This document shows positions 1 to 5,869 of a stretch of DNA of 7,251 nt, piece by piece. Under the pieces are notes generated by a model that did no database searches, had not been told where the DNA came from, and saw only the letters and a list, made by a program, of their open reading frames with translations. This DNA is from Desulfobulbus sp. GTDB lineage: Bacteria > Pseudomonadota > Gammaproteobacteria > Burkholderiales > Rhodocyclaceae. Position numbers and translations under genes: made by a program. Location of the stretch: positions 1-7,251 of the forward strand of contig WQUQ01000057.1 in assembly GCA_009782025.1 (NCBI GenBank). The letters are read 5' to 3'. Positions within the stretch are counted from its first letter, which is position 1; every line of letters begins with the position of its first letter.

Positions 1-57
1 TAACGGCAGGCCGGGAAGGCGCGGCAACGGATGATTCCAAGTCAGAAGACCGGCCGG
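1..57 (+). promoter_or_regulatory. Cobalamin riboswitch, 3' part (truncated by window edge)
   Basis: This is the 3' end of an adenosylcobalamin-sensing leader RNA. Seen in sequence: a GGGAAGGCG block at 13-21, then ATGA at 31-34, then AGTCAGAAGACCGGCC at 40-55. The last matches the B12 box consensus (AGYCAGGAGACCTGCC) with small deviations, in the order usual for this riboswitch class. The 5' strand of the closing stem and the rest of the core lie upstream of the window, so the fold cannot be completed here. It precedes bluB by about 60 bases, and the downstream genes are B12 biosynthesis and uptake genes, which supports the call. In this family, ligand binding normally switches the downstream genes off. 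Confidence 0.88.
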
Positions 58-67
58 GAGACGAAAA

Positions 68-100
68 CGGGCCGTCTGGTCAGACAGCCGCCGATTTTTT
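68..100 (+). terminator. Riboswitch expression platform, intrinsic terminator-like hairpin
   Basis: GTCT (74-77) pairs with AGAC (82-85) around a GGTC loop. Below a C73/A86 mismatch, GGC (70-72) pairs with GCC (87-89). A run of six T follows at 95-100. A GC-rich stem then a T tract, between a B12 box and the first gene, is the layout of a transcriptional riboswitch off-switch. A competing pairing exists: GACC/GGCC at 48-55 can pair with GGCC (70-73) and GGTC (78-81). The stem is imperfect, so strength is uncertain. Confidence 0.6.
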
Positions 101-115
101 CCAGAAGGGGAATCC

Positions 116-862
116 ATGGAAAACCCGAACCAGCACGCTTTTACCCCGGCCGAACGGGCCGCCGTCTATCGCGCCATCTTCAACCGCCGCGACGTGCGCG
201 GCCAGTTTCTGTCGACGCCGGTGCCGGACGCCGTGCTCGGCCGGCTGCTGCTGGCGGCGCACCATGCGCCGTCGGTCGGCTTCATGCAGCCGTGGAATTT
301 TCTGCTGGTCCGCTCGCCGGAGGTCAAGCAGCGCGTGCAGCAGGTTTTCGCCAAGGCCAATGGCGAGGCGGCGCTGCTCTTTCCCGAGGACCAGCGCGAA
401 ATTTACAGCCGCTTGAAGCTCGAAGGCATCGTCGAAGCGCCGCTCAACCTGTGCGTCACCTGCGACCGCGAACGCAGCGGCCCGGTGGTGCTCGGCCGCA
501 CGCACATCCCGACGATGGATCTGTACAGCAGCGTCTGCGCCGTGCAGAACCTCTGGCTGGCCGCCCGCGCCGAGGGGCTGGGCGTCGGCTGGGTGAGCAT
601 CTTCAACCAGACCGAATTGCAGCAGGCGCTCGGCATGCCGCCGGAGATCGTGCCCATCGCCTATTTGTGCCTCGGTTACGTCAGCCATTTTCACGACAAA
701 CCGGAACTGGAAAAAGCCGGCTGGCTGCCGCGTCTGTCGATCACCGACCTGCTCTACTACGACCAGTGGGGCCAGGCCGATCGGCAACGGCAGGAGCCGC
801 TGACCGTGACGCTGGCGGCGATGCAGGACGACATCCAGCAGCGGGGCGCGTTTCCGGGATGA
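116..862 (+). CDS. bluB: 5,6-dimethylbenzimidazole synthase BluB
   Basis: BluB is a flavin-destroying member of the nitroreductase fold. It converts reduced FMN and oxygen into 5,6-dimethylbenzimidazole, the lower axial base of vitamin B12, in the cytoplasm. The 248-residue product has the family landmarks: RRDVRG at 24-29, [11 protein letters not shown] at 50-60, and [21 protein letters not shown] at 142-162. D26 and S161 are 135 residues apart, the same spacing as the essential D32 and S167 of the Sinorhizobium meliloti enzyme, so they are the likely equivalents. The start is the ATG five bases after an AGAAGGGG ribosome site (103-110). It is the first gene after the cobalamin riboswitch, and its stop overlaps the cbiB start. 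A generic nitroreductase is unlikely given these motifs and the context. Confidence 0.95.
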   Translation: MENPNQHAFTPAERAAVYRAIFNRRDVRGQFLSTPVPDAVLGRLLLAAHHAPSVGFMQPWNFLLVRSPEVKQRVQQVFAKANGEAALLFPEDQREIYSRLKLEGIVEAPLNLCVTCDRERSGPVVLGRTHIPTMDLYSSVCAVQNLWLAARAEGLGVGWVSIFNQTELQQALGMPPEIVPIAYLCLGYVSHFHDKPELEKAGWLPRLSITDLLYYDQWGQADRQRQEPLTVTLAAMQDDIQQRGAFPG

Positions 863-1785
863 TGCCGGACGGCGCTTTCGCCCCGCCGCTGGCGGCGCTG
901 GCCGCCGTGCTGGCCGACCGCCTGCTCGGCGAGCCGCGCCGTTTTCATCCGCTGGTCGGCTTTGGCCGGCTGGCTTCGGCGCTTGAATTTTGGCTCAACT
1001 CGCGGCTCAATAACCGAACGATTGCCGCCGGTCTGCTGGCCTGGCTGCTGGCGGTCGGGCCGTGGCTGGCGCTGGCTTGCTGGCTGCGGCCGCTGGCCCC
1101 GTTCGCCGTCGATGCCGCGCTGTTGTGGTTCGCGCTCGGCGCGCAAAGTCTGCGCGAGCATGCCGAGGCGGTTGCCCGTCCGCTGCGCGCCGGGCGGCTG
1201 GACGAAGCGCGGCGGCGCGTCGGCTGGATGGTTTCCCGCGATACGGCGACGCTGGATGCCCATGGCGTCGCCAGGGCCGGCGTCGAATCGGTGCTGGAAA
1301 ACGGCAATGACGCGGTATTCGGCGCGCTGTTCTGGTTCGCCCTGCTCGGCGGGCCGGGCGCGCTGCTGTTTCGCCTGGCCAACACGCTCGACGCGATGTG
1401 GGGCTACCGCACTGAGCGCTTCAACCATTTCGGCCGCTGCGCCGCCCGCCTCGACGATGCGCTGAACTGGCTGCCGGCGCGGCTGACGGCGCTGACCTAC
1501 GCCCTGCTCGGCCGCACCCGCGCCGCCCTGGCCTGCTGGCGAACGCAGGCAACGGCCTGGGACAGCCCCAACGCCGGGCCGGTGATGGCGGCCGGGGCCG
1601 GCGGCCTCGGCGTGCAACTCGGCGGCGCGGCCAGCTACCACGGCCAGGAGGTGATCCGGCCGCCGCTCGGCATGGGCGAACCGCCGCAGGCGGACGATCT
1701 CGACCGCGCCGTCGCCCTCGTCCGCCATGGTTTGTGGCTGTGGCTGGCGGTCTTTGTTCTGATCGGATTTCTCCGCGACATTTGA
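859..1785 (+). CDS. cbiB: Adenosylcobinamide-phosphate synthase CbiB (CobD in the aerobic-pathway naming)
   Basis: This membrane enzyme attaches the aminopropanol (phosphate) arm to adenosylcobyric acid, giving adenosylcobinamide (phosphate). The 308-residue product has several hydrophobic spans (about 5-20, 55-95, 153-172 and 290-305). Family motifs: [13 protein letters not shown] at 19-31, RD at 127-128 followed by [14 protein letters not shown] (138-151), [10 protein letters not shown] (175-184), [10 protein letters not shown] (191-200), and SPNAG near 236-240. The start is ATG at 859 or the adjacent ATG at 862; either overlaps the bluB stop (ATGATGA-type junction), implying translational coupling. 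An open frame extends upstream to position 31 but runs through the riboswitch and bluB out of frame, so it is not coding. The product's partner, the linker made by CobD, is encoded further down the same locus. Confidence 0.95.
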   Translation: MMPDGAFAPPLAALAAVLADRLLGEPRRFHPLVGFGRLASALEFWLNSRLNNRTIAAGLLAWLLAVGPWLALACWLRPLAPFAVDAALLWFALGAQSLREHAEAVARPLRAGRLDEARRRVGWMVSRDTATLDAHGVARAGVESVLENGNDAVFGALFWFALLGGPGALLFRLANTLDAMWGYRTERFNHFGRCAARLDDALNWLPARLTALTYALLGRTRAALACWRTQATAWDSPNAGPVMAAGAGGLGVQLGGAASYHGQEVIRPPLGMGEPPQADDLDRAVALVRHGLWLWLAVFVLIGFLRDI

Positions 1786-1794
1786 TCGGATTGA

Positions 1795-1824
1795 TTGCTA
1801 CGAAAGTATATACTGGTATATACT
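1795..1824 (+). promoter_or_regulatory. Putative vapBC promoter with tandem palindromic operator
   Basis: Two copies of the 8-bp perfect palindrome GTATATAC occur at 1806-1813 and 1816-1823, as direct 10-bp repeats (GTATATACTG, GTATATACTC) that place both on one helix face. TATACT at 1819-1824 matches five of six -10 bases. TTGCTA at 1795-1800 matches four of six -35 bases, with an 18-bp spacer. The operator thus covers the spacer and -10, as expected for an autorepressed toxin-antitoxin promoter. That VapB (AbrB-fold) with VapC binds here is inference from position and symmetry. Confidence 0.65.
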
Positions 1825-1865
1825 CAGTGTGCGTTCATTCATGTTGCGGCGCGAAAGGAGCGATC

Positions 1866-2156
1866 ATGGGCAGTCAAAACGCGATGACGGAAAGAACCGC
1901 CAAGCTGTTCAAAAATGGTGCGAGCCAGGCGGTGCGTTTGCCGGCGGAATTTCGCTTTGAAGGCGACGAAGTCTACATCTGGCGCGACCCTCACACCGGC
2001 GCGGTGGTGCTGTCGCCGCGCCAGCGCGTGACGCGCGATGAATTTTTGCGCCTGCGCGATGAGTTGCCCGCCAAGGAACTCGCCCGTTTCATGGACGTGC
2101 GCATCCAGCCCCCGGCGCAAACACGCGCGATTCTCGCCGCTGGCGAGGAAGGCTGA
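1866..2156 (+). CDS. vapB: VapB-type antitoxin, SpoVT/AbrB-like DNA-binding domain
   Basis: This antitoxin should bind and neutralise the VapC nuclease encoded next to it and, with VapC, repress its own promoter. The product is 96 residues. Residues about 12-52 carry the AbrB swapped-hairpin pattern: [20 protein letters not shown], then [20 protein letters not shown]. The acidic and basic C-terminal tail (about 55-96) is where VapB proteins normally wrap the toxin. The chosen start has an AAAGGAG ribosome site (1854-1860) five bases upstream. A further in-frame ATG at 1884 (MTERTAKLF) could also be used. The frame is open back to 1734, but that part overlaps cbiB and the operator and has no ribosome site. 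It lies 80 bases after cbiB and 2 bases before vapC. Confidence 0.92.
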   Translation: MGSQNAMTERTAKLFKNGASQAVRLPAEFRFEGDEVYIWRDPHTGAVVLSPRQRVTRDEFLRLRDELPAKELARFMDVRIQPPAQTRAILAAGEEG

Positions 2157-2158
2157 AA

Positions 2159-2575
2159 ATGCCTCGCTACATGCTGGACACCAACATCGCCAGCGCGCTT
2201 ATCAGAAAAAGCAGCGACCCGGTTGAGCAACGCTGGCGGGCCTTGGCCGATGATGACTGGTGCATTTCCGCCGTGACCCGTTCGGAATTGCGCTTTGGCG
2301 TTGAACTGCTGCCCGATGCCGCCCGGCTGGCAAAGATCGTCGACCTGTTTCTCATGGTCGCCCCCGTTGCGCCGTGGGATGCGGCAGCGGCGGACGCTCA
2401 TGCGCGGGTGCGGGCGAAATTGCAACTGGCCGGAAAAACCATCGGCGCGTTCGATGAAATGATTGCCGGACACGCGCTTTCCCTCGGCATGACGCTGGTC
2501 ACGGACAACGAAAAGCATTTCAAGCGGGTGGATGGTTTGGCGATTGAAAACTGGATGAAAACACAACATGCTTGA
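2159..2575 (+). CDS. vapC: VapC-type toxin, PIN-domain ribonuclease
   Basis: VapC toxins are Mg-dependent endoribonucleases that cut tRNA or rRNA when free of VapB. The 138-residue PIN domain has all acidic active-site positions: D7 in YMLDTNIAS, E43 in TRSELRFG, D99 in GAFDEMIAGHAL, and D116 in LVTDNEKHF. The toxin therefore appears intact. The end of the domain, GLAIENW (126-132), is followed by a six-residue tail. GAGGAAGG at 2145-2152, inside the vapB end, gives a good ribosome site six bases from the ATG, typical of coupled antitoxin-toxin pairs. Its last 8 bases overlap the start of cobD. The RNA target cannot be told from sequence. Confidence 0.93.
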   Translation: MPRYMLDTNIASALIRKSSDPVEQRWRALADDDWCISAVTRSELRFGVELLPDAARLAKIVDLFLMVAPVAPWDAAAADAHARVRAKLQLAGKTIGAFDEMIAGHALSLGMTLVTDNEKHFKRVDGLAIENWMKTQHA

Positions 2576-3560
2576 GCACGGCGGACGCCTGCGCGAAGCC
2601 GCGGCCCGATATGACATTCCCTTGGCCGGCTGGCTCGACCTGTCGACCGGCATCAACCCGCAAGGCTGGCCCGTGCCGCCATTGCCGCCCGAGGTCTGGC
2701 AACGTCTGCCGGAAGAGGGCGACGGGCTGGAGGAGGCCGCTGCGGTCTACTACGGCAACGCCAATCTGTTGCCGGCAGCCGGTGCGCAGGCGGCGATCCA
2801 GTGGTTGCCGACGCTGCTGCCGCGCGCCGCCGTGGCCTGCATCAGCCCGCTCTACAGCGAGCACCCGCTCGCCTGGCAGCGCGCCGGGCACAAGGTGCGC
2901 TTTCTGCAAAACGCCTTGCTGCCGCGCGCGCTGGCGGCGGCGACGCCTTATGTGCTGTTGTGCAACCCGAACAACCCGAGCGCCGACCAGCATCCGCGCG
3001 CCGTGGTGATCGAGGCCGCCGCCCAGTTGCGGCAGCGCGGCGGCTGGCTGATCGTCGACGAGGCTTTCGTCGACCCGACGCCGGAACTGAGCGTGACGCC
3101 GCTGGCCGGCACGGCGGCCGCGCCGAATCTGATCGTGCTGCGTTCGCTGGGCAAGTTCTTCGGTCTGGCCGGGGCGCGCGTCGGCTTTGTCTTTGCCGGC
3201 CGGGAGTTGCTCGACCGTCTGGCCGAGGCGCTCGGCCCGTGGCGCGTCAGCGGCCCGGCCCGCGCCGTGGCCCGGCTGGCCTTGCAGGACGACGCCTGGC
3301 AGGCGGTCGCCCGGCAACGCCTGGTGGCCGACGGCGAGCGCCTGCGGCAATTGCTGACGCCGTTCGGCGAGGTCAAGGCGACGGCCTTGTTCGCCACGCT
3401 GAATTCGCCGCACGCCGGCGAGTTGCATGACTATCTGGCGGGCCGGGGCATTTTCAGCCGCCGTTTCGAGCAACAGCCCTTGCTGCGCTGCGGCCTGCCC
3501 GGCATCGAGGCCGACTGGCAGCGCCTGGCGACGGCGCTCAATGATTGGAAACCGGCATGA
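2568..3560 (+). CDS. cobD: Threonine-phosphate decarboxylase (CobD/CobC family)
   Basis: This PLP enzyme decarboxylates L-threonine O-3-phosphate to (R)-1-amino-2-propanol phosphate, the linker that CbiB attaches to the corrin. The 330-residue protein starts with the family signature LEHGGRLREAA and WLDLSTGINP (22-31). It has LCNPNNPSA (131-139), LIVDEAFVD (161-169) with D164 for the PLP ring nitrogen, and SLGKFFGLAGARVGF (193-207) with K196 as the Schiff-base lysine. R307 in LLRCGLPG is the likely carboxylate-binding arginine. The ATG lies inside vapC (8-base overlap) with only a weak GGATG (2553-2557) upstream, so initiation may depend on ribosomes finishing vapC. A histidinol-phosphate aminotransferase is the usual misannotation; the N-terminal signature and B12 context argue against it. 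Confidence 0.93.
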   Translation: MLEHGGRLREAAARYDIPLAGWLDLSTGINPQGWPVPPLPPEVWQRLPEEGDGLEEAAAVYYGNANLLPAAGAQAAIQWLPTLLPRAAVACISPLYSEHPLAWQRAGHKVRFLQNALLPRALAAATPYVLLCNPNNPSADQHPRAVVIEAAAQLRQRGGWLIVDEAFVDPTPELSVTPLAGTAAAPNLIVLRSLGKFFGLAGARVGFVFAGRELLDRLAEALGPWRVSGPARAVARLALQDDAWQAVARQRLVADGERLRQLLTPFGEVKATALFATLNSPHAGELHDYLAGRGIFSRRFEQQPLLRCGLPGIEADWQRLATALNDWKPA

Positions 3561-4447
3561 AAGCACTGTTCCGGGCCGCTCTGGTGGCGACCCTTTGCCT
3601 CATCAACGCCGCCCAGGCCGAAATCGTCGTCCGGGACGATGCCGGGCGCGAGGTGCGGCTGCCCGCGCCGGCCCGGCGCATCGTCTCCCTGGCTCCGCAC
3701 CTCAGCGAAAACCTGTTTGCCATCGGCGCCGGCGGCCAACTGGTCGGCGCCGTCGACTACAGCGACTATCCGCCAGCGGCCAAAAACCTGCCGCGCATTG
3801 GCGGTTATGACCGCGTCGATCTGGAGGCCATCGCCGCGCTCAAGCCCGATCTGGTGCTGGCCTGGAAAAGCGGCAATCACCCCGGGCAAGTCGACAAACT
3901 GCGCGCCCTCGGCCTGACCGTTTATGTCTCGGAGCCGAGCCGGATGGAAAATGTCGCCGACCTGCTCGAACGCCTGGGCCGGCTGACCGGCGCCGAAACC
4001 GCCGCCCATGCCGCCGCCCGGGACTTCCGCGAGCGTCTGGACAATCTGCGCGCGGCCAACGCCGACAAACCCAAGGTGCGCGTTTTCTATCAAATCGGGA
4101 AAACGCCGCTGATGACGGTCGGCGGCCCGCAGATCATCAGCAGCGCCATCGCCCTGTGCGGCGGCGTCAATGTTTTCGCCGACCTCGACCGGCTGGCCCC
4201 GACGGTCAGCATCGAAGCCGTGCTCGCCGCCGACCCGGAAGCCATCATCGCCTCCGGCATGGGCGACGCCCGCCCCGACTGGCTTAACGACTGGAACCGC
4301 TGGCCGCGCCTGACGGCGGTGCAGCGCGACAACCTGTTCCACATCAACCCCGACATCCTGCATCGGCACACGCCGCGCCTGCTCGACGGCGCGGCGAAAC
4401 TGTGCGCCGCGCTCGATACCGCCCGCAGCCATCGTCCCGCCCGGTAA
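3557..4447 (+). CDS. btuF: Periplasmic vitamin B12-binding protein BtuF
   Basis: BtuF binds cobalamin in the periplasm and delivers it to the BtuCD ABC importer. From ATG 3557 the product is 296 residues. It starts with a signal peptide (MKALFRAALVATLCLINAAQA, cleavage after residue 21 likely), then a helical-backbone two-lobed binding protein. VDYSDYPPAAKNLPRIGGYDRVDLEAIAALKPDLVLAWKSGN-like segments (66-107) align well with E. coli BtuF. E90 and E220 fall where the two glutamates that dock onto BtuC (E72, E202 in E. coli) lie. The start overlaps the cobD stop as ATGA, with GGAA at 3547-3550. A TTG 12 bases earlier in frame is less likely. The permease and ATPase are not in the window. Confidence 0.9.
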   Translation: MKALFRAALVATLCLINAAQAEIVVRDDAGREVRLPAPARRIVSLAPHLSENLFAIGAGGQLVGAVDYSDYPPAAKNLPRIGGYDRVDLEAIAALKPDLVLAWKSGNHPGQVDKLRALGLTVYVSEPSRMENVADLLERLGRLTGAETAAHAAARDFRERLDNLRAANADKPKVRVFYQIGKTPLMTVGGPQIISSAIALCGGVNVFADLDRLAPTVSIEAVLAADPEAIIASGMGDARPDWLNDWNRWPRLTAVQRDNLFHINPDILHRHTPRLLDGAAKLCAALDTARSHRPAR

Positions 4448-4454
4448 AAAAACC

Positions 4455-5249
4455 ATGAGCCGCCTGCCGCAACGCATCGTCTGCCTGACCAGCGAAACCG
4501 TCGAAACGCTCTATGCCCTTGGCGAACAAGACCGCATCGCCGGCATTTCCGGCTACACCGTGCGGCCGCCGCAGGCGCGCAAGGAAAAGCCCAAGGTTTT
4601 CGCCTTCACCCACGGCGACGTCGACAAAATTCTCGCCGTCCAGCCCGATCTGGCGCTGACCTTCTCCGACCTGCAAGCCGACATCGCCCGCGATCTCATC
4701 AAGACCGGCGTGCCGGTGCATGCCTTCAACATGCGCAGCGTCGAGGACATTCTCGGCATGGTCGAAACCCTCGGCCGCCTGGTCGGCGCGGAAGAAAAGG
4801 CGCTGGCCCTGGCCGGCGAACTGGAAGCGCAGATCGCCGCCGCTCGCGCCAGCGCCGCCGAGCGTCTGGCGCGCCACGGCGGCCGGCGGCCGCGCGTCTA
4901 TTTCGAGGAATGGGACGAGCCGCTCATCAGTGGCATCCGCTGGGTGTCGGAACTGATCGACATCGCCGGCGGCGAGGATGTTTTCGCCGAACAATCCCGC
5001 CTGCCGCTGGCCAGGGATCGGCAGCCGACGCCGGAGGCGGTGCTCGCCGCCGCCCCGGACATCATCATCGGCTCCTGGTGCGGCAAGCATTTCCGCCCCG
5101 AACGGGTGGTCGCCCGGCCGGGCTGGGCCGCCCTGCCGGCGGTGCGCAACGGCCGCCTGCACGAAATCAAGTCGGCGCTCATCCTGACGCCGGGGCCGGT
5201 GGCGATCAGCGATGGGCTGCCGCAGTTGCAGGCCATTTTTGATCTGTGA
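4455..5249 (+). CDS. BtuF-like cobalamin/corrinoid-binding protein lacking a signal peptide
   Basis: The 264-residue product belongs to the same helical-backbone binding-protein superfamily as BtuF. It has RIVCLTSETVETLYALGEQDRIAGISGY at 7-34, VDKILAVQPDLALTFS at 56-71, and GIRWVSELIDIAGGEDVF at 160-177. A conserved PDIIIGSWCGK stretch lies at 201-211. It begins straight in the first fold strand (MSRLPQRIVCL), with no hydrophobic leader and no plausible upstream in-frame start. It is therefore predicted to be cytoplasmic, or to be exported in a way the sequence does not show. The counterpart of the first BtuC-docking glutamate is D57; the second is E194. It begins 7 bases after btuF with no strong ribosome site (GGTAA only). 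It probably handles a corrinoid, but this is inferred from context and homology class. Confidence 0.75.
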   Translation: MSRLPQRIVCLTSETVETLYALGEQDRIAGISGYTVRPPQARKEKPKVFAFTHGDVDKILAVQPDLALTFSDLQADIARDLIKTGVPVHAFNMRSVEDILGMVETLGRLVGAEEKALALAGELEAQIAAARASAAERLARHGGRRPRVYFEEWDEPLISGIRWVSELIDIAGGEDVFAEQSRLPLARDRQPTPEAVLAAAPDIIIGSWCGKHFRPERVVARPGWAALPAVRNGRLHEIKSALILTPGPVAISDGLPQLQAIFDL

Positions 5250-5275
5250 ACATGGCCGCCTGGCCGCTGTTGCCT

Positions 5276-5280
5276 ATAAT
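5276..5280 (+). repeat. Target-site duplication ATAAT, left copy
   Basis: ATAAT lies directly left of the inverted repeat of the element at 5281-5514 and recurs in the same orientation directly right of it at 5515-5519. Being a direct rather than inverted repeat, it is not part of the terminal inverted repeat, which fits a 5-bp duplication made on insertion. Together with T5275 it forms a perfect TATAAT. Confidence 0.7.
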
Positions 5281-5514
5281 CCTAAAAACCGCAGTTGACC
5301 GCTTGTAGCTCTTACGAAACCTGCATGAATACTAACTTTCCCGGCTTCGATGACCGTCACCATCCGGGTGAGGTCGCTACGCACCCGATCAGGCCGCCTT
5401 CGGGCGCGCTGGCGGCGTTGCTCCTCCTTGCAGGCGCGAGCCTGCCGCGTCGTCGTGCCTTGCCAGCCCACCCGATGCCGACCTGCTTGGGCGCGTCCAA
5501 CTACGGTTTTTAGG
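5281..5514. mobile_element. Miniature inverted-repeat element (MITE-like), 234 bp
   Basis: The left end CCTAAAAACCGCAGTTG (5281-5297) is matched in inverted orientation by CAACTACGGTTTTTAGG (5498-5514), 16 of 17 bases. Extending the arms to 22 bases (5281-5302 and 5493-5514) gives 19 matches. A 5-bp direct repeat ATAAT flanks both ends. The interior has no plausible gene: open frames there have no ribosome site or recognisable product. This fits a non-autonomous element mobilised by a transposase elsewhere. The transposase family cannot be assigned from these ends. The element fills nearly the whole 296-base gap between the B12 locus and the next gene pair. Confidence 0.82.
5362..5445 (+). 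other. Three consecutive hairpins inside the MITE-like element
   Basis: Hairpin 1: ATCCGGGTG (5362-5370) pairs with CACCCGAT (5382-5389), eight pairs with one bulged C and an 11-base loop. Hairpin 2: CGCC (5395-5398) and GGCG (5403-5406) close a TTCG loop, giving the extra-stable C(UUCG)G tetraloop in RNA. Hairpin 3: GCAGGC (5430-5435) and GCCTGC (5440-5445) close GCGA, a GNRA-class tetraloop. The series suggests a structured RNA or structured DNA; function is unknown and expression is not shown. Confidence 0.55.
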
Positions 5515-5519
5515 ATAAT
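5515..5519 (+). repeat. Target-site duplication ATAAT, right copy
   Basis: Direct repeat of 5276-5280 at the right edge of the inverted-repeat element. With the last base of the element it reads GATAAT, five of six bases of a -10 box, 26 bases before the next start codon. No convincing -35 was found at the right distance. Confidence 0.68.
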
Positions 5520-5545
5520 CGGAATCCCTCTGGAGAAAACCGCCC

Positions 5546-5869
5546 ATGAAGCCCGCCCTGCCCCTGTTCTTGCTTGCTCTTGCCGCCCCCGCCGTTGCCG
5601 ACGATGCCGGTAGCGCCCTCATCGCCAGCCTCGGCCAGATCAACGGCATCGCGCTGGCCTGCCAGCAGCCGGCCATCGCCAGCCTGGCGCGCAGCGCCGT
5701 GATGACCATCGCGCCGAAAACGCGGGACAACGGCGAAACCTTCGAGCAGGCGACCAACGCCGCCTTCCTCGCCCAGGACGGCGTCGACTGCCCCGATGCG
5801 GTAACGCTCAACGCGCGCCTGAGCGAAGCCCGGCAGCAGTTGCAAAAAATTTATCCGGCGGCGCCATGA
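5546..5869 (+). CDS. Small secreted/periplasmic protein of unknown function with two cysteines
   Basis: I do not recognise a named family. The 107-residue product has a clear signal peptide (MKPALPLFLLALAAPAVA, cleavage likely after residue 18), leaving about 89 residues. These contain exactly two cysteines, C39 (NGIALACQQPAIA) and C82 (GVDCPDA), which could form a disulfide in the periplasm. The mature part looks mostly helical. A TGGAG ribosome site (5531-5535) precedes the ATG by 10 bases. Its stop overlaps the start of the SCO gene as ATGA, so the two are very likely co-translated. A role linked to copper or cytochrome oxidase assembly is possible from that pairing alone. Confidence 0.8.
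   Translation: MKPALPLFLLALAAPAVADDAGSALIASLGQINGIALACQQPAIASLARSAVMTIAPKTRDNGETFEQATNAAFLAQDGVDCPDAVTLNARLSEARQQLQKIYPAAP

Noticed and set aside
31..858. Long open frame in the cbiB frame extending upstream to position 31
   Set aside because: It starts inside the riboswitch and crosses bluB in another frame. Its translation is low-complexity Arg/Ala/Gly-rich, and the CbiB signature begins only at 859.
757..1728. 323-residue minus-strand open frame antisense to cbiB
   Set aside because: An Arg/Gln/Ala-rich shadow of a high-GC gene, with no domain and no ribosome site. cbiB on the other strand is certain.
2520..3566. 348-residue minus-strand open frame opposite cobD
   Set aside because: Shadow of cobD. 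The composition is Arg/Gln/Gly-rich with no recognisable motif.
3431..5162. Two long minus-strand open frames opposite btuF and the BtuF-like gene
   Set aside because: Both mirror well-supported plus-strand genes codon by codon and show no family motifs.
5251..5270. GGCC-GCCT-GGCC as a terminator after the BtuF-like gene
   Set aside because: Only a 4-bp stem and no T tract.
5295..5613. Short plus-strand open frames inside the inverted-repeat element
   Set aside because: No ribosome site, compositionally like random high-GC reading, and one runs out of frame into the next gene. The element ends and hairpins explain the stretch better.
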